Of a stretch of DNA of 64,000 bases, positions 17,723-25,310 are shown one piece after another. Source of the DNA: Clostridia bacterium. GTDB lineage: Bacteria > Bacillota > Clostridia > Oscillospirales > Acutalibacteraceae. Under the pieces are notes generated by a model. It ran no database searches and was not told where the DNA came from. It saw only the letters and a program-made list of their open reading frames with translations. Position 1 is the stretch's first letter. Each line of letters opens with the position of its first letter. The DNA lies in the NCBI GenBank assembly GCA_017503785.1, contig JAFVSK010000012.1, positions 49,183 through 113,182 on the forward strand. Reading direction: 5' to 3'. Both the position numbers and the translations under genes were made by a program.

Positions 17723-18538
17723 TTACAGTGCTACCGCTTGGAAGCCGTGATCGGTTAAAATATACCGTTCGGTAAAGCCGGCCTCCAACAGCAAATCGCG
17801 GGATAATTCAAAGCCGACATCCAAATACCGACCGTCGTGGCAATCCGATGAAATAATAGCACCAAAGCCCAAGCGTTTACATTCGCGCAGCAGCTCCAAC
17901 GAGGGATACGGTGACGTGCGATATCCACGCGCCATAGCGCCGGTGTTCACCTCAAAAAACGGAATCTTCCCTTGCAACGCCTGCAACGCTTCACGAGCAA
18001 CGTCTAAGTACGCTTTTGACTGTATGTCAAAAAATGGAATCTGCTCAATGTTTTTCGTAAGCAAGTCAAGATGACCGAGAATATCAAACTTGCCATACTG
18101 TGGCAGCGTGGCAAGCTGCGCGTAATATTCCTTGGCAAAGGCTAAGCCGTTACCGCTGAAACGGGTATCAATAACCGCCTGCACCGTTTCGGCAGGACGG
18201 TCAAACGCCACGTACTCGTTGCCCAGTTTCAGGTAATGCAACGCACCGATAAGATAATCGTAGCCCGACAGATCGACCCCGGAATACATATCCACTTCCA
18301 AGCCCAAATAAACGGGAAAGCGGCCTTTGTATTTTTCTTTCAGCGCCGTAACCTCCACCTTGTAGCGCTCCGTGCCTTCCAGCGACACCAGCTTGTACGG
18401 CGAATAGAACATATAGGAATGACCCGAAAAACCCAAAGAATCGAAACCCTTTTCCATGGCAAAACGAATCATCTCTTCGGGCGTGTGTTCACCGTCACAA
18501 TAGGTGGTGTGAGTATGCAGATTTTGCAGTAATTTCAT
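17723..18538 (-). CDS. PHP-domain phosphatase, histidinol-phosphatase (HisK/HisJ) type
   Basis: Metal-dependent PHP hydrolase of 271 residues. Motifs: NLHTHTTYCDGEHTPEEM at the N terminus (metal ligands), GFSGHS near residue 40, LGLEVDMYSG, GHLDLL near 160, and ISSDCHDGRYLDVGFE at the end. This pattern fits histidinol-phosphate phosphatase, but no his genes are nearby and PHP specificity is broad. The ATG 18538 is preferred to the TTG three codons upstream although its ribosome binding site is weak. First gene of a probable PHP-eutH-esterase transcript. Confidence 0.82.
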   Translation of the reverse strand: MKLLQNLHTHTTYCDGEHTPEEMIRFAMEKGFDSLGFSGHSYMFYSPYKLVSLEGTERYKVEVTALKEKYKGRFPVYLGLEVDMYSGVDLSGYDYLIGALHYLKLGNEYVAFDRPAETVQAVIDTRFSGNGLAFAKEYYAQLATLPQYGKFDILGHLDLLTKNIEQIPFFDIQSKAYLDVAREALQALQGKIPFFEVNTGAMARGYRTSPYPSLELLRECKRLGFGAIISSDCHDGRYLDVGFELSRDLLLEAGFTERYILTDHGFQAVAL

Positions 18539-18570
18539 CGGTATCAACTCGCATATACAATGTCGAAATC

Positions 18571-18599
18571 ATTATACTACCGCCATATCTAAAAAGCAA
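18571..18599 (-). promoter_or_regulatory. Promoter of the PHP-eutH unit
   Basis: -10 TATAAT (18571-18576), 17-base spacer, -35 TTGCTT (18594-18599). Confidence 0.8.
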
Positions 18600-18610
18600 G
18601 TGCACCAACG

Positions 18611-18639
18611 AAAAAAGCGCCGACCGAAAGGTCAGCGCT
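18611..18639 (-). terminator. Terminator of the XRE regulator gene
   Basis: Stem AGCGCTGACC/GGTCGGCGCT with loop TTTC, then six T residues on the leftward strand. Confidence 0.85.
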
Positions 18640-18696
18640 CTTCTATTGCGAAAATTGGCTAAAGATAATGTATCTGCTTGCTCGGGAGGTTGAAAT

Positions 18697-19305
18697 TCAC
18701 TTCTTCAATACTTTTTTGCACCAAGTGCGTTTGTTGCATTTAGGGCACTTAAAATAGCGAGTTGTTCCTCTGTGCATTGCCATCATCGCTTCTTTATAAG
18801 TAGGAACAATTTCATAACCGCAATTTTTACACTTGTAAGCACCCACACTGACTTCAAGCTTTAACGCATAGAGGCACGGTATCAAAAACACGACGCAAAC
18901 ACCAAGAATTGTGACAAGCTGCCACACCCCTTCGGGAATCAAAAACGCAGCAATAAAGATACCTGCAATTAGGGCGGTCATACTTATGATCATAATTGCC
19001 CACATGGACGACCAAATTGTTTTGTTTTTCTTCTCCAATTCTTTCGCCATATCAAGCAAAAGTTGTTCGTTTTTCCGATTGTTATTTTCCATATTGATTT
19101 TCTCCCCACTTAATAATTCATTTACACTGATGCAAAGAATATCACACAGTTCGAGCATTATCGAAGTATCGGGCATTGCCACACCCCGTTCCCACTTGGA
19201 TATTGCTTTATCGGTGATACCCAATTTTTCTGCCAACTGCATTTGTGTTAAGTTTACGTTTTTTCTGCACTCGGCGATAAATCTTCCGATTTTTATTTGA
19301 TTCAT
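18697..19305 (-). CDS. XRE regulator with two membrane helices and a zinc ribbon
   Basis: 202 residues starting at 19305, six bases after AAAGGAGG. Residues 1-65 are a Cro/cI-type helix-turn-helix (LTQMQLAEKLGITDKAISKWERG). A linker with a Glu/Lys-rich helix leads to two transmembrane segments (about 95-145), and the C terminus has two CxxC pairs (CKNCGYE and CPKCNKRTW) forming a zinc ribbon. This membrane-tethered XRE layout is common in Clostridia but its signal is unknown. It is monocistronic and more AT-rich than its neighbours, which hints at acquisition. Confidence 0.85.
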   Translation of the reverse strand: MNQIKIGRFIAECRKNVNLTQMQLAEKLGITDKAISKWERGVAMPDTSIMLELCDILCISVNELLSGEKINMENNNRKNEQLLLDMAKELEKKNKTIWSSMWAIMIISMTALIAGIFIAAFLIPEGVWQLVTILGVCVVFLIPCLYALKLEVSVGAYKCKNCGYEIVPTYKEAMMAMHRGTTRYFKCPKCNKRTWCKKVLKK

Positions 19306-19456
19306 AGTCAGCCTCCTTTCGTATACAGTGTAACAACTATTTCGCAAGGATGACACCTACCATTGGTTTAGTGGAGAGAAGTAAACCGATGGTAGAGCGA
19401 AAATCAATCATTAAATTTGCTTTATCGAACAGTATTATATCACAAAACTCGGGATA

Positions 19457-19554
19457 CGTCTATGAGTTTCGGTACAGCCCGTCAGGGCGGATGAACTCCA
19501 CGGCCTAAAAACGTGCCACCGGCACGTTTTCTTTACGGCCTTTCGAATCCCTCC
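19457..19554 (-). repeat. tRNA-tail cassette, second (distal) copy at the tRNA-Arg(CCG) locus
   Basis: 98 bases identical to 19639-19736, displaced by 182 bases. Read leftward it opens with the antisense T-arm copy GGAGGGATTCGAA, then the 42-nt core hairpin, then a less conserved region ending in AGACG. Unlike the proximal copy it lacks the following tRNA tail and terminator, so it is truncated. Confidence 0.9.
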
Positions 19555-19560
19555 AAACGG

Positions 19561-19597
19561 AAAAAGAGAGCACCACCTGTCGGTGATACTCTCTTTT
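19561..19597 (-). terminator. Second terminator of the tRNA-Arg(CCG) locus
   Basis: Hairpin with A-rich left arm and T-rich right arm (AAAAAGAGAG paired with CTCTCTTTTT, loop GACA) directly after the duplicated tRNA tail. Its stem sequence differs from the first terminator. Confidence 0.75.
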
Positions 19598-19616
19598 TGG
19601 CCCGCCCGGAGGGATT
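19598..19616 (-). repeat. Duplicated 3' tail of tRNA-Arg(CCG)
   Basis: 19 bases identical to the last 19 of the tRNA gene, from the T-loop AAT through CCA. There is no 5' half, so it is not a tRNA gene. Confidence 0.9.
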
Positions 19617-19638
19617 GTACAGTGCGGGCGGTCGTTCT

Positions 19639-19736
19639 CGTCTATGAGTTTCGGTACAGCCCGTCAGGGCGGATGAACTCCACGGCCTAAAAACGTGCCA
19701 CCGGCACGTTTTCTTTACGGCCTTTCGAATCCCTCC
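19639..19736 (-). repeat. tRNA-tail cassette, proximal copy at the tRNA-Arg(CCG) locus
   Basis: Begins with the antisense T-arm copy (19724-19736, complementary to tRNA bases 19792-19804), continues with the 42-nt core at 19682-19723 (outer GGCC/GGCC, inner AAAACGTGCC/GGCACGTTTT, loop GGT), and runs through CTGTACCG and AGACG to a sense copy of the tRNA tail at 19598-19616. No coding frame. The same architecture recurs at two other tRNA genes in the window. Confidence 0.85.
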
Positions 19737-19745
19737 GTGCAAAAC

Positions 19746-19776
19746 AAAACACACCACCTTTGCGGTGGTGTGTTTT
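19746..19776 (-). terminator. Terminator of tRNA-Arg(CCG)
   Basis: 13-bp stem AAAACACACCACC with a 5-base loop and a run of T residues, starting 5 bases after the encoded CCA. Confidence 0.9.
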
Positions 19777-19781
19777 ATTTT

Positions 19782-19858
19782 TGGCCCGCCCGGAGGGATT
19801 CGAACCCCCGGCCTTTGGAATCGGAATCCACTGCGATATCCAGCTTCGCCACGGGCGG
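19782..19858 (-). tRNA. tRNA-Arg (anticodon CCG)
   Basis: 77 bases including encoded CCA. Acceptor CCGCCCG/CGGGCGG, D-arm GCGA/TCGC, anticodon loop TTCCGAT (CCG, reads codon CGG), T-arm GGGGG/CCCTC with TTCGAAT. The anticodon stem has a G-A mismatch at 27-43. Confidence 0.92.
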
Positions 19859-19885
19859 ATGGTTTTACTTATTTCAAGCATTGTT

Positions 19886-19914
19886 ATTTTACACTCTTTT
19901 CCCTCGTTTTGCAA
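19886..19914 (-). promoter_or_regulatory. Promoter of tRNA-Arg(CCG)
   Basis: -35 TTGCAA (19909-19914), 17-base spacer, -10 TAAAAT (19886-19891). Confidence 0.75.
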
Positions 19915-19953
19915 TACCTAAATCGTAAAAATATTTTTTACCTGCAGTTACCG

Positions 19954-19983
19954 TTGCCAAACCCCTATTGCATGTGATACAAT
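19954..19983 (+). promoter_or_regulatory. Promoter of the ygiQ-like gene
   Basis: -35 TTGCCA (19954-19959), 18-base spacer, extended -10 TGATACAAT (-10 at 19978-19983). Confidence 0.75.
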
Positions 19984-20015
19984 AGACACAGTTTGATGCA
20001 AAGGAGGGGCTTTGG

Positions 20016-21875
20016 ATGCCGTTCTTACCCATTACAAAAAAAGAAATGCGCGAATACGGTTGGGATCGCCCCGATTTTGTCATCGTCACCGGCGATGCTT
20101 ACGTGGATCATCCGTCGTTTGGTACCGCCATTATCTCGCGTGTGCTGGAAAAGGCCGGCTATCGTGTTGCGATCGTTCCGCAGCCGCGGTGCGATGCCGA
20201 CTATCAGCGCTTTGGTGAACCGCGGTACGGCTTTTTGGTGAACGGCGGTAACATTGATTCCATGGTGGCTCACTATACCGCCGCCAAAAAACGTCGCAGT
20301 GAAGATGCCTACACGCCCGGAGGCAAGGCCGGCGCCCGACCCGACCGTGCCACCATCGTTTATTGCCACGCAATTCGTCGGTTATTCCCCACGCTCCCGA
20401 TTGCCATTGGCGGTGTGGAGGCCTCGTTACGACGTTTCGCTCATTACGACTATTGGGACGATCGCGTGCGTCCGTCCATTCTCATCGACTCGGGCGCCGA
20501 CCTGCTCATGTACGGCATGGGCGAAAAGCACGTTGTGGAGATTGCCGACCGCTTACGCGACGGTGCCGCCATACACGAGCTGACGGATATTCGCGGCACC
20601 TGCTACGCCGTGCGTACCTGTGATTACAAACCGGGGCCCGTTAAGGAATGTCCGCGCTTTGAAGCGGTTTCTGACGATACCGAGCAGGGCAAACGATTGT
20701 ATGCTGAGTCCTGCCGTATTCAACAGCAGGAGCACGATGCCGTGCGCGGCAAAGTGGTGATTCAACGCCACGGTGACAGGATCGTTGTTCAAAATCCGCC
20801 GATGCCGCCGCTGACCACCGAAGAAATGGATGCCGTGTATGCGCTGCCGTTTATGCGCAATTATCATCCCTCATACGAAGCGATGGGCGGCGTACCGGGT
20901 ATTGAGGAAGTCAAATTTTCCATCATTCACAACCGTGGATGCATCGGTGCCTGCAATTTTTGTGCGCTCGCCTATCATCAAGGACGCCAGATCGCTTGCC
21001 GAAGCCACGAATCGGTTCTCGCCGAGGCAAAGCTTATCACCGAAATGCCCGATTTTAAGGGATATATCCACGATGTTGGCGGCCCTACCGCCAACTTCCG
21101 TTTTCCCTCTTGCGAAAAACAATTGACCTGCGGTGTCTGTGCCGATAAAAAATGCTTGGCTCCCGAAAAGTGCCCTGCCGTGCGCGTGGATCACAGCGAT
21201 TATTTGGCTCTGCTCCGCAAGCTGCGCGGCTTACCGAAAGTGAAAAAGGTGTTTATCCGTTCCGGTATTCGCTTTGATTACCTGATCTACGATAAAGACG
21301 AAGCCTTTTTCCGCGAGCTGGTGGAGCATCACACCAGCGGTCAATTGAAGGTAGCTCCCGAGCATTGCTCCGATGCCGTGCTCAAGCGCATGGGCAAGCC
21401 GTCCATTGCCGTGTATGAACGCTTTAAAAAGCGTTTCTACGAATTAACACAGGCTGCCGGTAAAAAGCAGTTTTTGGTGCCGTATTTAATGTCATCACAC
21501 CCCGGCAGCACGCTGGCCGATGCCATTGAACTGGCTCTGTTTCTCAAGCGTGAAAAGCTGCATCCCGAGCAGGTGCAGGATTTCTATCCCACCCCCGGCA
21601 CGGTATCCACGTGTATGTTCTACACAGGGTTGGATCCGTACACCATGGAAGCGGTATACGTCCCCCGCACACCGCGTGAAAAAGCCCAACAGCGGGCACT
21701 ATTGCAATACTTCCGCCCCGAAAATCGCGAGATCGTTCTTGATGCGTTACGCCGTGCAGGACGTACCGATCTGATCGGCAGCGGTAAGCAGTGCCTTGTT
21801 GCCGCCCCTGCCGGCATGGCATCAAAGCCCAAACCCCAAAAAGGCAAACCGCGCAAGAGTACCAAACGCCGATAA
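20016..21875 (+). CDS. YgiQ family radical SAM protein
   Basis: 619 residues, usual for YgiQ (UPF0313). The N-terminal part (DYVD-type GDAYVDHPSFG, GGVEASLRRFAHYDYWDD) is the family-specific domain; the radical SAM core starts at RGCIGACNFC (C-x3-C-x2-C binds 4Fe-4S) followed by SHESVLAEAKL. An extra cysteine group (CGVCADKKCLAPEKC) suggests a second cluster or metal. The C-terminal region YPTPGTVSTCMFYTGLDPY is conserved, ending in a Lys/Arg-rich tail. The reaction is unknown for the family. AGGAGG precedes the ATG; the gene stands alone. Confidence 0.93.
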   Translation: MPFLPITKKEMREYGWDRPDFVIVTGDAYVDHPSFGTAIISRVLEKAGYRVAIVPQPRCDADYQRFGEPRYGFLVNGGNIDSMVAHYTAAKKRRSEDAYTPGGKAGARPDRATIVYCHAIRRLFPTLPIAIGGVEASLRRFAHYDYWDDRVRPSILIDSGADLLMYGMGEKHVVEIADRLRDGAAIHELTDIRGTCYAVRTCDYKPGPVKECPRFEAVSDDTEQGKRLYAESCRIQQQEHDAVRGKVVIQRHGDRIVVQNPPMPPLTTEEMDAVYALPFMRNYHPSYEAMGGVPGIEEVKFSIIHNRGCIGACNFCALAYHQGRQIACRSHESVLAEAKLITEMPDFKGYIHDVGGPTANFRFPSCEKQLTCGVCADKKCLAPEKCPAVRVDHSDYLALLRKLRGLPKVKKVFIRSGIRFDYLIYDKDEAFFRELVEHHTSGQLKVAPEHCSDAVLKRMGKPSIAVYERFKKRFYELTQAAGKKQFLVPYLMSSHPGSTLADAIELALFLKREKLHPEQVQDFYPTPGTVSTCMFYTGLDPYTMEAVYVPRTPREKAQQRALLQYFRPENREIVLDALRRAGRTDLIGSGKQCLVAAPAGMASKPKPQKGKPRKSTKRR

Positions 21876-21877
21876 GC

Positions 21878-21904
21878 AAAAGGCATCCCCAAGGGATGCC
21901 TTTT
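21878..21904. terminator. Bidirectional terminator between ygiQ-like and S1 genes
   Basis: 12-bp perfect stem AAAAGGCATCCC with a 3-base loop; A and T runs on the two arms serve both converging genes. Confidence 0.88.
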
Positions 21905-21907
21905 CTG

Positions 21908-22828
21908 TTAGCCGAATACCGTTTCGATCACCTTACGGCAGCCGCTCGGTGAATACTGCCAACGGTCGATATGCCCTTCGGTGATAAAATATTTCAGCGG
22001 CGGCAATTCAGCCGTGTCCTGTGAATCAATAAGCACCAGCTTTAACTTCATTTTTTCGGCTAAAATATTTTTAATATACACGCCCGCGTACTGCCCCACA
22101 CGCACACCGTCACGCGGCTCGGCCAAGCCTGCCAGATTAGGAGTAAGCTCAATAAACACGCCGTAATCTTCCACCGAGCGCACAATGCCGGCCACCGTTT
22201 CGCCTTGCGTGAATAAAGCGGCGTTTTCCTCCCACGTGCCAAGCAGCTCTCGTTGCGACAAGCAAATACGGTTTCCCTCAATGGAGCTGATAACGCAATG
22301 GATGTCCATACCCACAAACAAGCGGTCGGACGGATGCGCAATGCGGCTCACCGAAATACTGGCAATGGGCAACAGTGCGGGAATACCGCACCCGATATCA
22401 CAAAACGCACCAAAGCTTTCCAGTCGCGTTACTCGCGCGGCGATCACATCTCCCGGGCGGCACAGCGACAAAAATTCATCGCGACATTTTTGCTGAGCAG
22501 CCCGTCGGGAGCAAATGGCGCGGCGTTGTCCGTCGGGCGTATAATCAAAGCCTATTACGATGAAACTGACCGGCTTACTCACTCGCGAAATAAGCGCAAT
22601 GTCGCGAGTACTGCCGTCATCAATACCCAGTGCTCCCTCCTCTCGGGGGATAATTCCCGTCATGCCGGGTAACTCTACATACAGATTATGTTCGTTATCA
22701 CAGAGCACCGCCCGCGCTTCCACGATCTCGCGGTCGACAGATGCCTCCATCAGTGCCGCCGGACTTTCCGTGCGACGACGGTTTTGCGGTGTGTTCAGCA
22801 ACAACCCTTCGGGATAAAAGTCACTCAT
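21908..22828 (-). CDS. S1 RNA-binding domain protein
   Basis: 306 residues with two clear S1-type OB folds: about residues 120-185 (PGDVIAARVTRLESFGAFCDI ... LLPIASIS) and about 205-265 (GETVAGIVRSVEDYGVFIELTPNLAGLAEP). An N-terminal segment (LYVELPGMTGIIPREEGALG) resembles a third degenerate copy. Such short S1 proteins occur in Clostridia near translation genes, role unknown. The ATG at 22828 has AAGGA about 12 bases upstream; upstream in-frame ATG and TTG codons at 22840 and 22849 are less likely. Divergent from the ROK gene. Confidence 0.8.
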   Translation of the reverse strand: MSDFYPEGLLLNTPQNRRRTESPAALMEASVDREIVEARAVLCDNEHNLYVELPGMTGIIPREEGALGIDDGSTRDIALISRVSKPVSFIVIGFDYTPDGQRRAICSRRAAQQKCRDEFLSLCRPGDVIAARVTRLESFGAFCDIGCGIPALLPIASISVSRIAHPSDRLFVGMDIHCVISSIEGNRICLSQRELLGTWEENAALFTQGETVAGIVRSVEDYGVFIELTPNLAGLAEPRDGVRVGQYAGVYIKNILAEKMKLKLVLIDSQDTAELPPLKYFITEGHIDRWQYSPSGCRKVIETVFG

Positions 22829-22962
22829 TTGAACAGTCATTCCTTTCAACTATAGTTTTTCTATCACATCTATACGCTTCAATCGACCGATAAATGCAAA
22901 AAAATAACGGAAAGTGCAAATTTAAAAACCTATTGTTTCTTTCGTCTTTTGAAGCGAAGTGT

Positions 22963-22977
22963 TATAGTTAAACTATA
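22963..22977. promoter_or_regulatory. Palindrome upstream of the ROK gene, candidate operator
   Basis: TATAGTTAAACTATA is a perfect 15-base palindrome 28 bases before the ROK start. It overlaps plausible -10 hexamers, and TTGAAG at 22949 could be part of a -35. The binding protein is unknown; the exact promoter is uncertain. Confidence 0.4.
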
Positions 22978-23005
22978 CCATACATAAAAAGGAGTCTTTT
23001 GTAGA

Positions 23006-24391
23006 ATGAACGTACGTGGATTAGAAGTTTCTGTAAAAAATCTCCCGATTTTAGACCCCGGCTTTATTCCGATGGCAGCGTTCTGCCGCGATTATGAAAA
23101 ATCGGCCGCCAACGGCAAAGAGATTGCCGTGGCTGTCGAGCGTAACCAGGGCCAAACCGCCGTGCGCCGTTTCCGTATTCACGGAACTGAAGCTATGAAA
23201 GAGGCCGATGCGCTCTACGTTGACCGCACTGTGAAAATGCTGTTGTGGGCCTACGGCGGCTACAAGGTGATGATCTGCGGCGACGATGCCATTGCTGCTA
23301 CCGTGGCTGCTGCTTACAGCAAGGGCGGCTCCCGCGAGTTCGACAGCACTTTTATGGCGCGCGTGTATGAGCGTCCGTTTGAGGTGATCTCCCTCCCCTT
23401 GTCGGAGGTTCCTGCCGAAAAGTCCACCGCACAATCGGTTGGCCGCAACCTCGACGGTTGCCGCATTGGCTTTGATGCCGGCGGCAGCGACCGCAAGGTG
23501 TCTGCCGTGATCGACGGTGTTTCCGTGTATTCCGAAGAAGTGGTGTGGTTCCCCAAGACCAACGAGGATCCCAACTACCACTACCAAGGCATTGTTGATG
23601 CGTTCCGTTCGGCTGCTTCCAAGATGCCGCGCGTGGATGCTATCGGCATCTCTTCGGCCGGTGTGTACGTGGACAACCGCGCCATGGTGGCTTCGCTGTT
23701 CATTAAGGTTCCGGAGGACCGCTACGAGAAAGAGGTTAAAGATATTTACCTCCGTGCCGCTGCTGAGATTGGCAACGTTCCGATCGAGGTTGCCAACGAC
23801 GGTGACGTTACTGCTTTGGCCGGTGCTATGAGCTTGAACAAGAACAACATTCTCGGTATCGCCATGGGCACCTCCGAGGCTGTTGGCTACGTTGACGGCG
23901 ACGGCAACATCACCGGCTGGCTCAATGAGCTGGCGTTTGCTCCCGTAGACCTGCAAGAGGATGCTATGGTTGACGAATGGTCGGGCGACAAGGGCTGCGG
24001 CGTGAAATACTTCTCGCAAGACAGCGTGATCAAGCTGGCTCCCCGCGCCGGTATTGAGCTGGATGCAACGCTCTCCCCTGCCGAAAAGCTGAAGGTCGTT
24101 CAGGTAGAGATGAACAAGGGCGGCGAAAACGTGCGCAACATTTACCGTTCCATCGGTACCTACCTGGGTCACACGTTGGCTTATTATGCCATGTATTATC
24201 AGATCGGTGACGTGCTGCTGCTCGGCCGTGTTATGTCGGGCGAAGGCGGCGATCTGATCATCGCCGAGGCCGAGCGCGTGCTGGCCGAGGAGTATCCCGA
24301 GGTTGCTTCCATGGAACTGCACCTGCCGGACGAAAAGATCCGTCGCGTCGGTCAGTCGGTGGCAGCTGCCAGCCTGCCGAAGATCGGCTGA
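23006..24391 (+). CDS. ROK family protein (sugar kinase-like) with N-terminal extension
   Basis: 461 residues. The C-terminal about 310 residues have the ASKHA/ROK pattern: phosphate loop RIGFDAGGSDRKV near 153, IGISSAGVYVDNR near 208, PIEVANDGDVTALAGA near 260 with the catalytic-type Asp, GIAMGTSEAVGYVDG near 282, and a GCGVKYF element. The first 140 residues are an additional domain without a recognisable helix-turn-helix. It may phosphorylate a sugar or be a catalytically altered relative. Codon choice is strongly biased to C-ending codons compared with neighbours, suggesting high expression. AAGGAG is 11 bases upstream of the ATG. Confidence 0.75.
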   Translation: MNVRGLEVSVKNLPILDPGFIPMAAFCRDYEKSAANGKEIAVAVERNQGQTAVRRFRIHGTEAMKEADALYVDRTVKMLLWAYGGYKVMICGDDAIAATVAAAYSKGGSREFDSTFMARVYERPFEVISLPLSEVPAEKSTAQSVGRNLDGCRIGFDAGGSDRKVSAVIDGVSVYSEEVVWFPKTNEDPNYHYQGIVDAFRSAASKMPRVDAIGISSAGVYVDNRAMVASLFIKVPEDRYEKEVKDIYLRAAAEIGNVPIEVANDGDVTALAGAMSLNKNNILGIAMGTSEAVGYVDGDGNITGWLNELAFAPVDLQEDAMVDEWSGDKGCGVKYFSQDSVIKLAPRAGIELDATLSPAEKLKVVQVEMNKGGENVRNIYRSIGTYLGHTLAYYAMYYQIGDVLLLGRVMSGEGGDLIIAEAERVLAEEYPEVASMELHLPDEKIRRVGQSVAAASLPKIG

Positions 24392-24402
24392 TTTCTGCAA
24401 AC

Positions 24403-24438
24403 AAAAAGGTCGCATCTCATTTGAGATGCGACCTTTTT
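24403..24438. terminator. Bidirectional terminator after the ROK gene
   Basis: About 16-bp stem AAAAAGGTCGCATCTC with a 4-base loop and TTTTTT; also serves the converging aldolase gene. Confidence 0.9.
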
Positions 24439-24446
24439 TATGTTTT

Positions 24447-25298
24447 TTACGCTTTACCGGCACAGCGGCAAAGCTTCATTTTACCCATCACGTATTTCTT
24501 TACGCTTTCGCGGCCTGCAGCACCGTACAGCTTTGGATCAAAAGCCTCCGGCTTTTCGGCAAGTGCCGCACGCACACCGCCGGTGTACGCAATGCGTAGG
24601 TCGGTGGCGTAATTGACCTTGCAAATGCCGCAGTCGATGCACTGTGACACCACCTGCTCGGGCACGCCCGACGTGCCGTGCAGTACCAGCGGCACCGACA
24701 CTACCTTGCGAATGGCACAAAGGCGGTCGATATCCAACCGCGGTTCGCCCTTATACACGCCGTGTGCGGTACCAATGGCCACTGCCAGCGAATCCACGCC
24801 CGTGCGTTTAACAAACTCGGCCGCTTGCGCAGGATCGGTATACGGATCGTCCGTTTTGCGTTCCAAATCGTCTTCCTTACCGCCAACACAGCCAAGCTCT
24901 GCTTCCACCGGCACTCCTGCCGCGTGGCAGAACTCAACCACCTCGCACGTAAGTGCCACGTTTTCTTCAAACGGCTTTTGCGAACCGTCGAACATAATAG
25001 AGGTGTAGCCTCCCAGCAACGCATCCCGAGCCAAGGCGGCACTGCTGCCGTGATCCAGATGCACCGCCACCGGCACTGTAGCCTTTTCGGCGACGGCACG
25101 TACCATGGCCGCAAACAACGCCGGTGCAGCATAGCGGAGGGTGGATGGTGTGGTTTGCAGCATCACGGGGGCACGTAATTCTTCCGCTGCGGCAATCACA
25201 GCCTGCACCATTTCCATATTTTCTACGTTAAACGCACCCACGGCATAACCGTCGCGTTGAGCGTTTAACAGCATTTCCTTTGAGGTTACTAACGGCAT
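24447..25298 (-). CDS. Class II fructose/tagatose-bisphosphate aldolase
   Basis: 283 residues, zinc-dependent aldolase of the FbaA/GatY/KbaY family, cleaving a ketose bisphosphate to DHAP and an aldehyde. Metal ligands are visible in VAVHLDHGSS (His near 80-83), GTAHG near 177 and VLHGTSGVP near 208; phosphate-binding NYATDLR near 232 is present. It is encoded 12 bases after the pfkB-type kinase and in the same direction as the RpiR regulator, so it probably cleaves the product of that kinase. Fructose versus tagatose cannot be distinguished here. Confidence 0.9.
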   Translation of the reverse strand: MPLVTSKEMLLNAQRDGYAVGAFNVENMEMVQAVIAAAEELRAPVMLQTTPSTLRYAAPALFAAMVRAVAEKATVPVAVHLDHGSSAALARDALLGGYTSIMFDGSQKPFEENVALTCEVVEFCHAAGVPVEAELGCVGGKEDDLERKTDDPYTDPAQAAEFVKRTGVDSLAVAIGTAHGVYKGEPRLDIDRLCAIRKVVSVPLVLHGTSGVPEQVVSQCIDCGICKVNYATDLRIAYTGGVRAALAEKPEAFDPKLYGAAGRESVKKYVMGKMKLCRCAGKA

Positions 25299-25310
25299 GG
25301 GATTTCCTCC

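Noticed and set aside
19598-19616. Tail copies (also 38485-38504, 47823-47841, 63658-63680) as extra tRNA genes
   Set aside because: Only the T-loop-to-CCA part is present; D-arm and anticodon arm are absent.
19457-19736. CRISPR array
   Set aside because: The repeat is 98 bases, present twice, with no short regular spacers and no cas gene.
23051-24463. 470-codon reading frame antisense to the ROK gene
   Set aside because: It is the complement of a gene with strong C-ending codon bias, which keeps the reverse frame open. No ribosome binding site and no recognisable protein motif.
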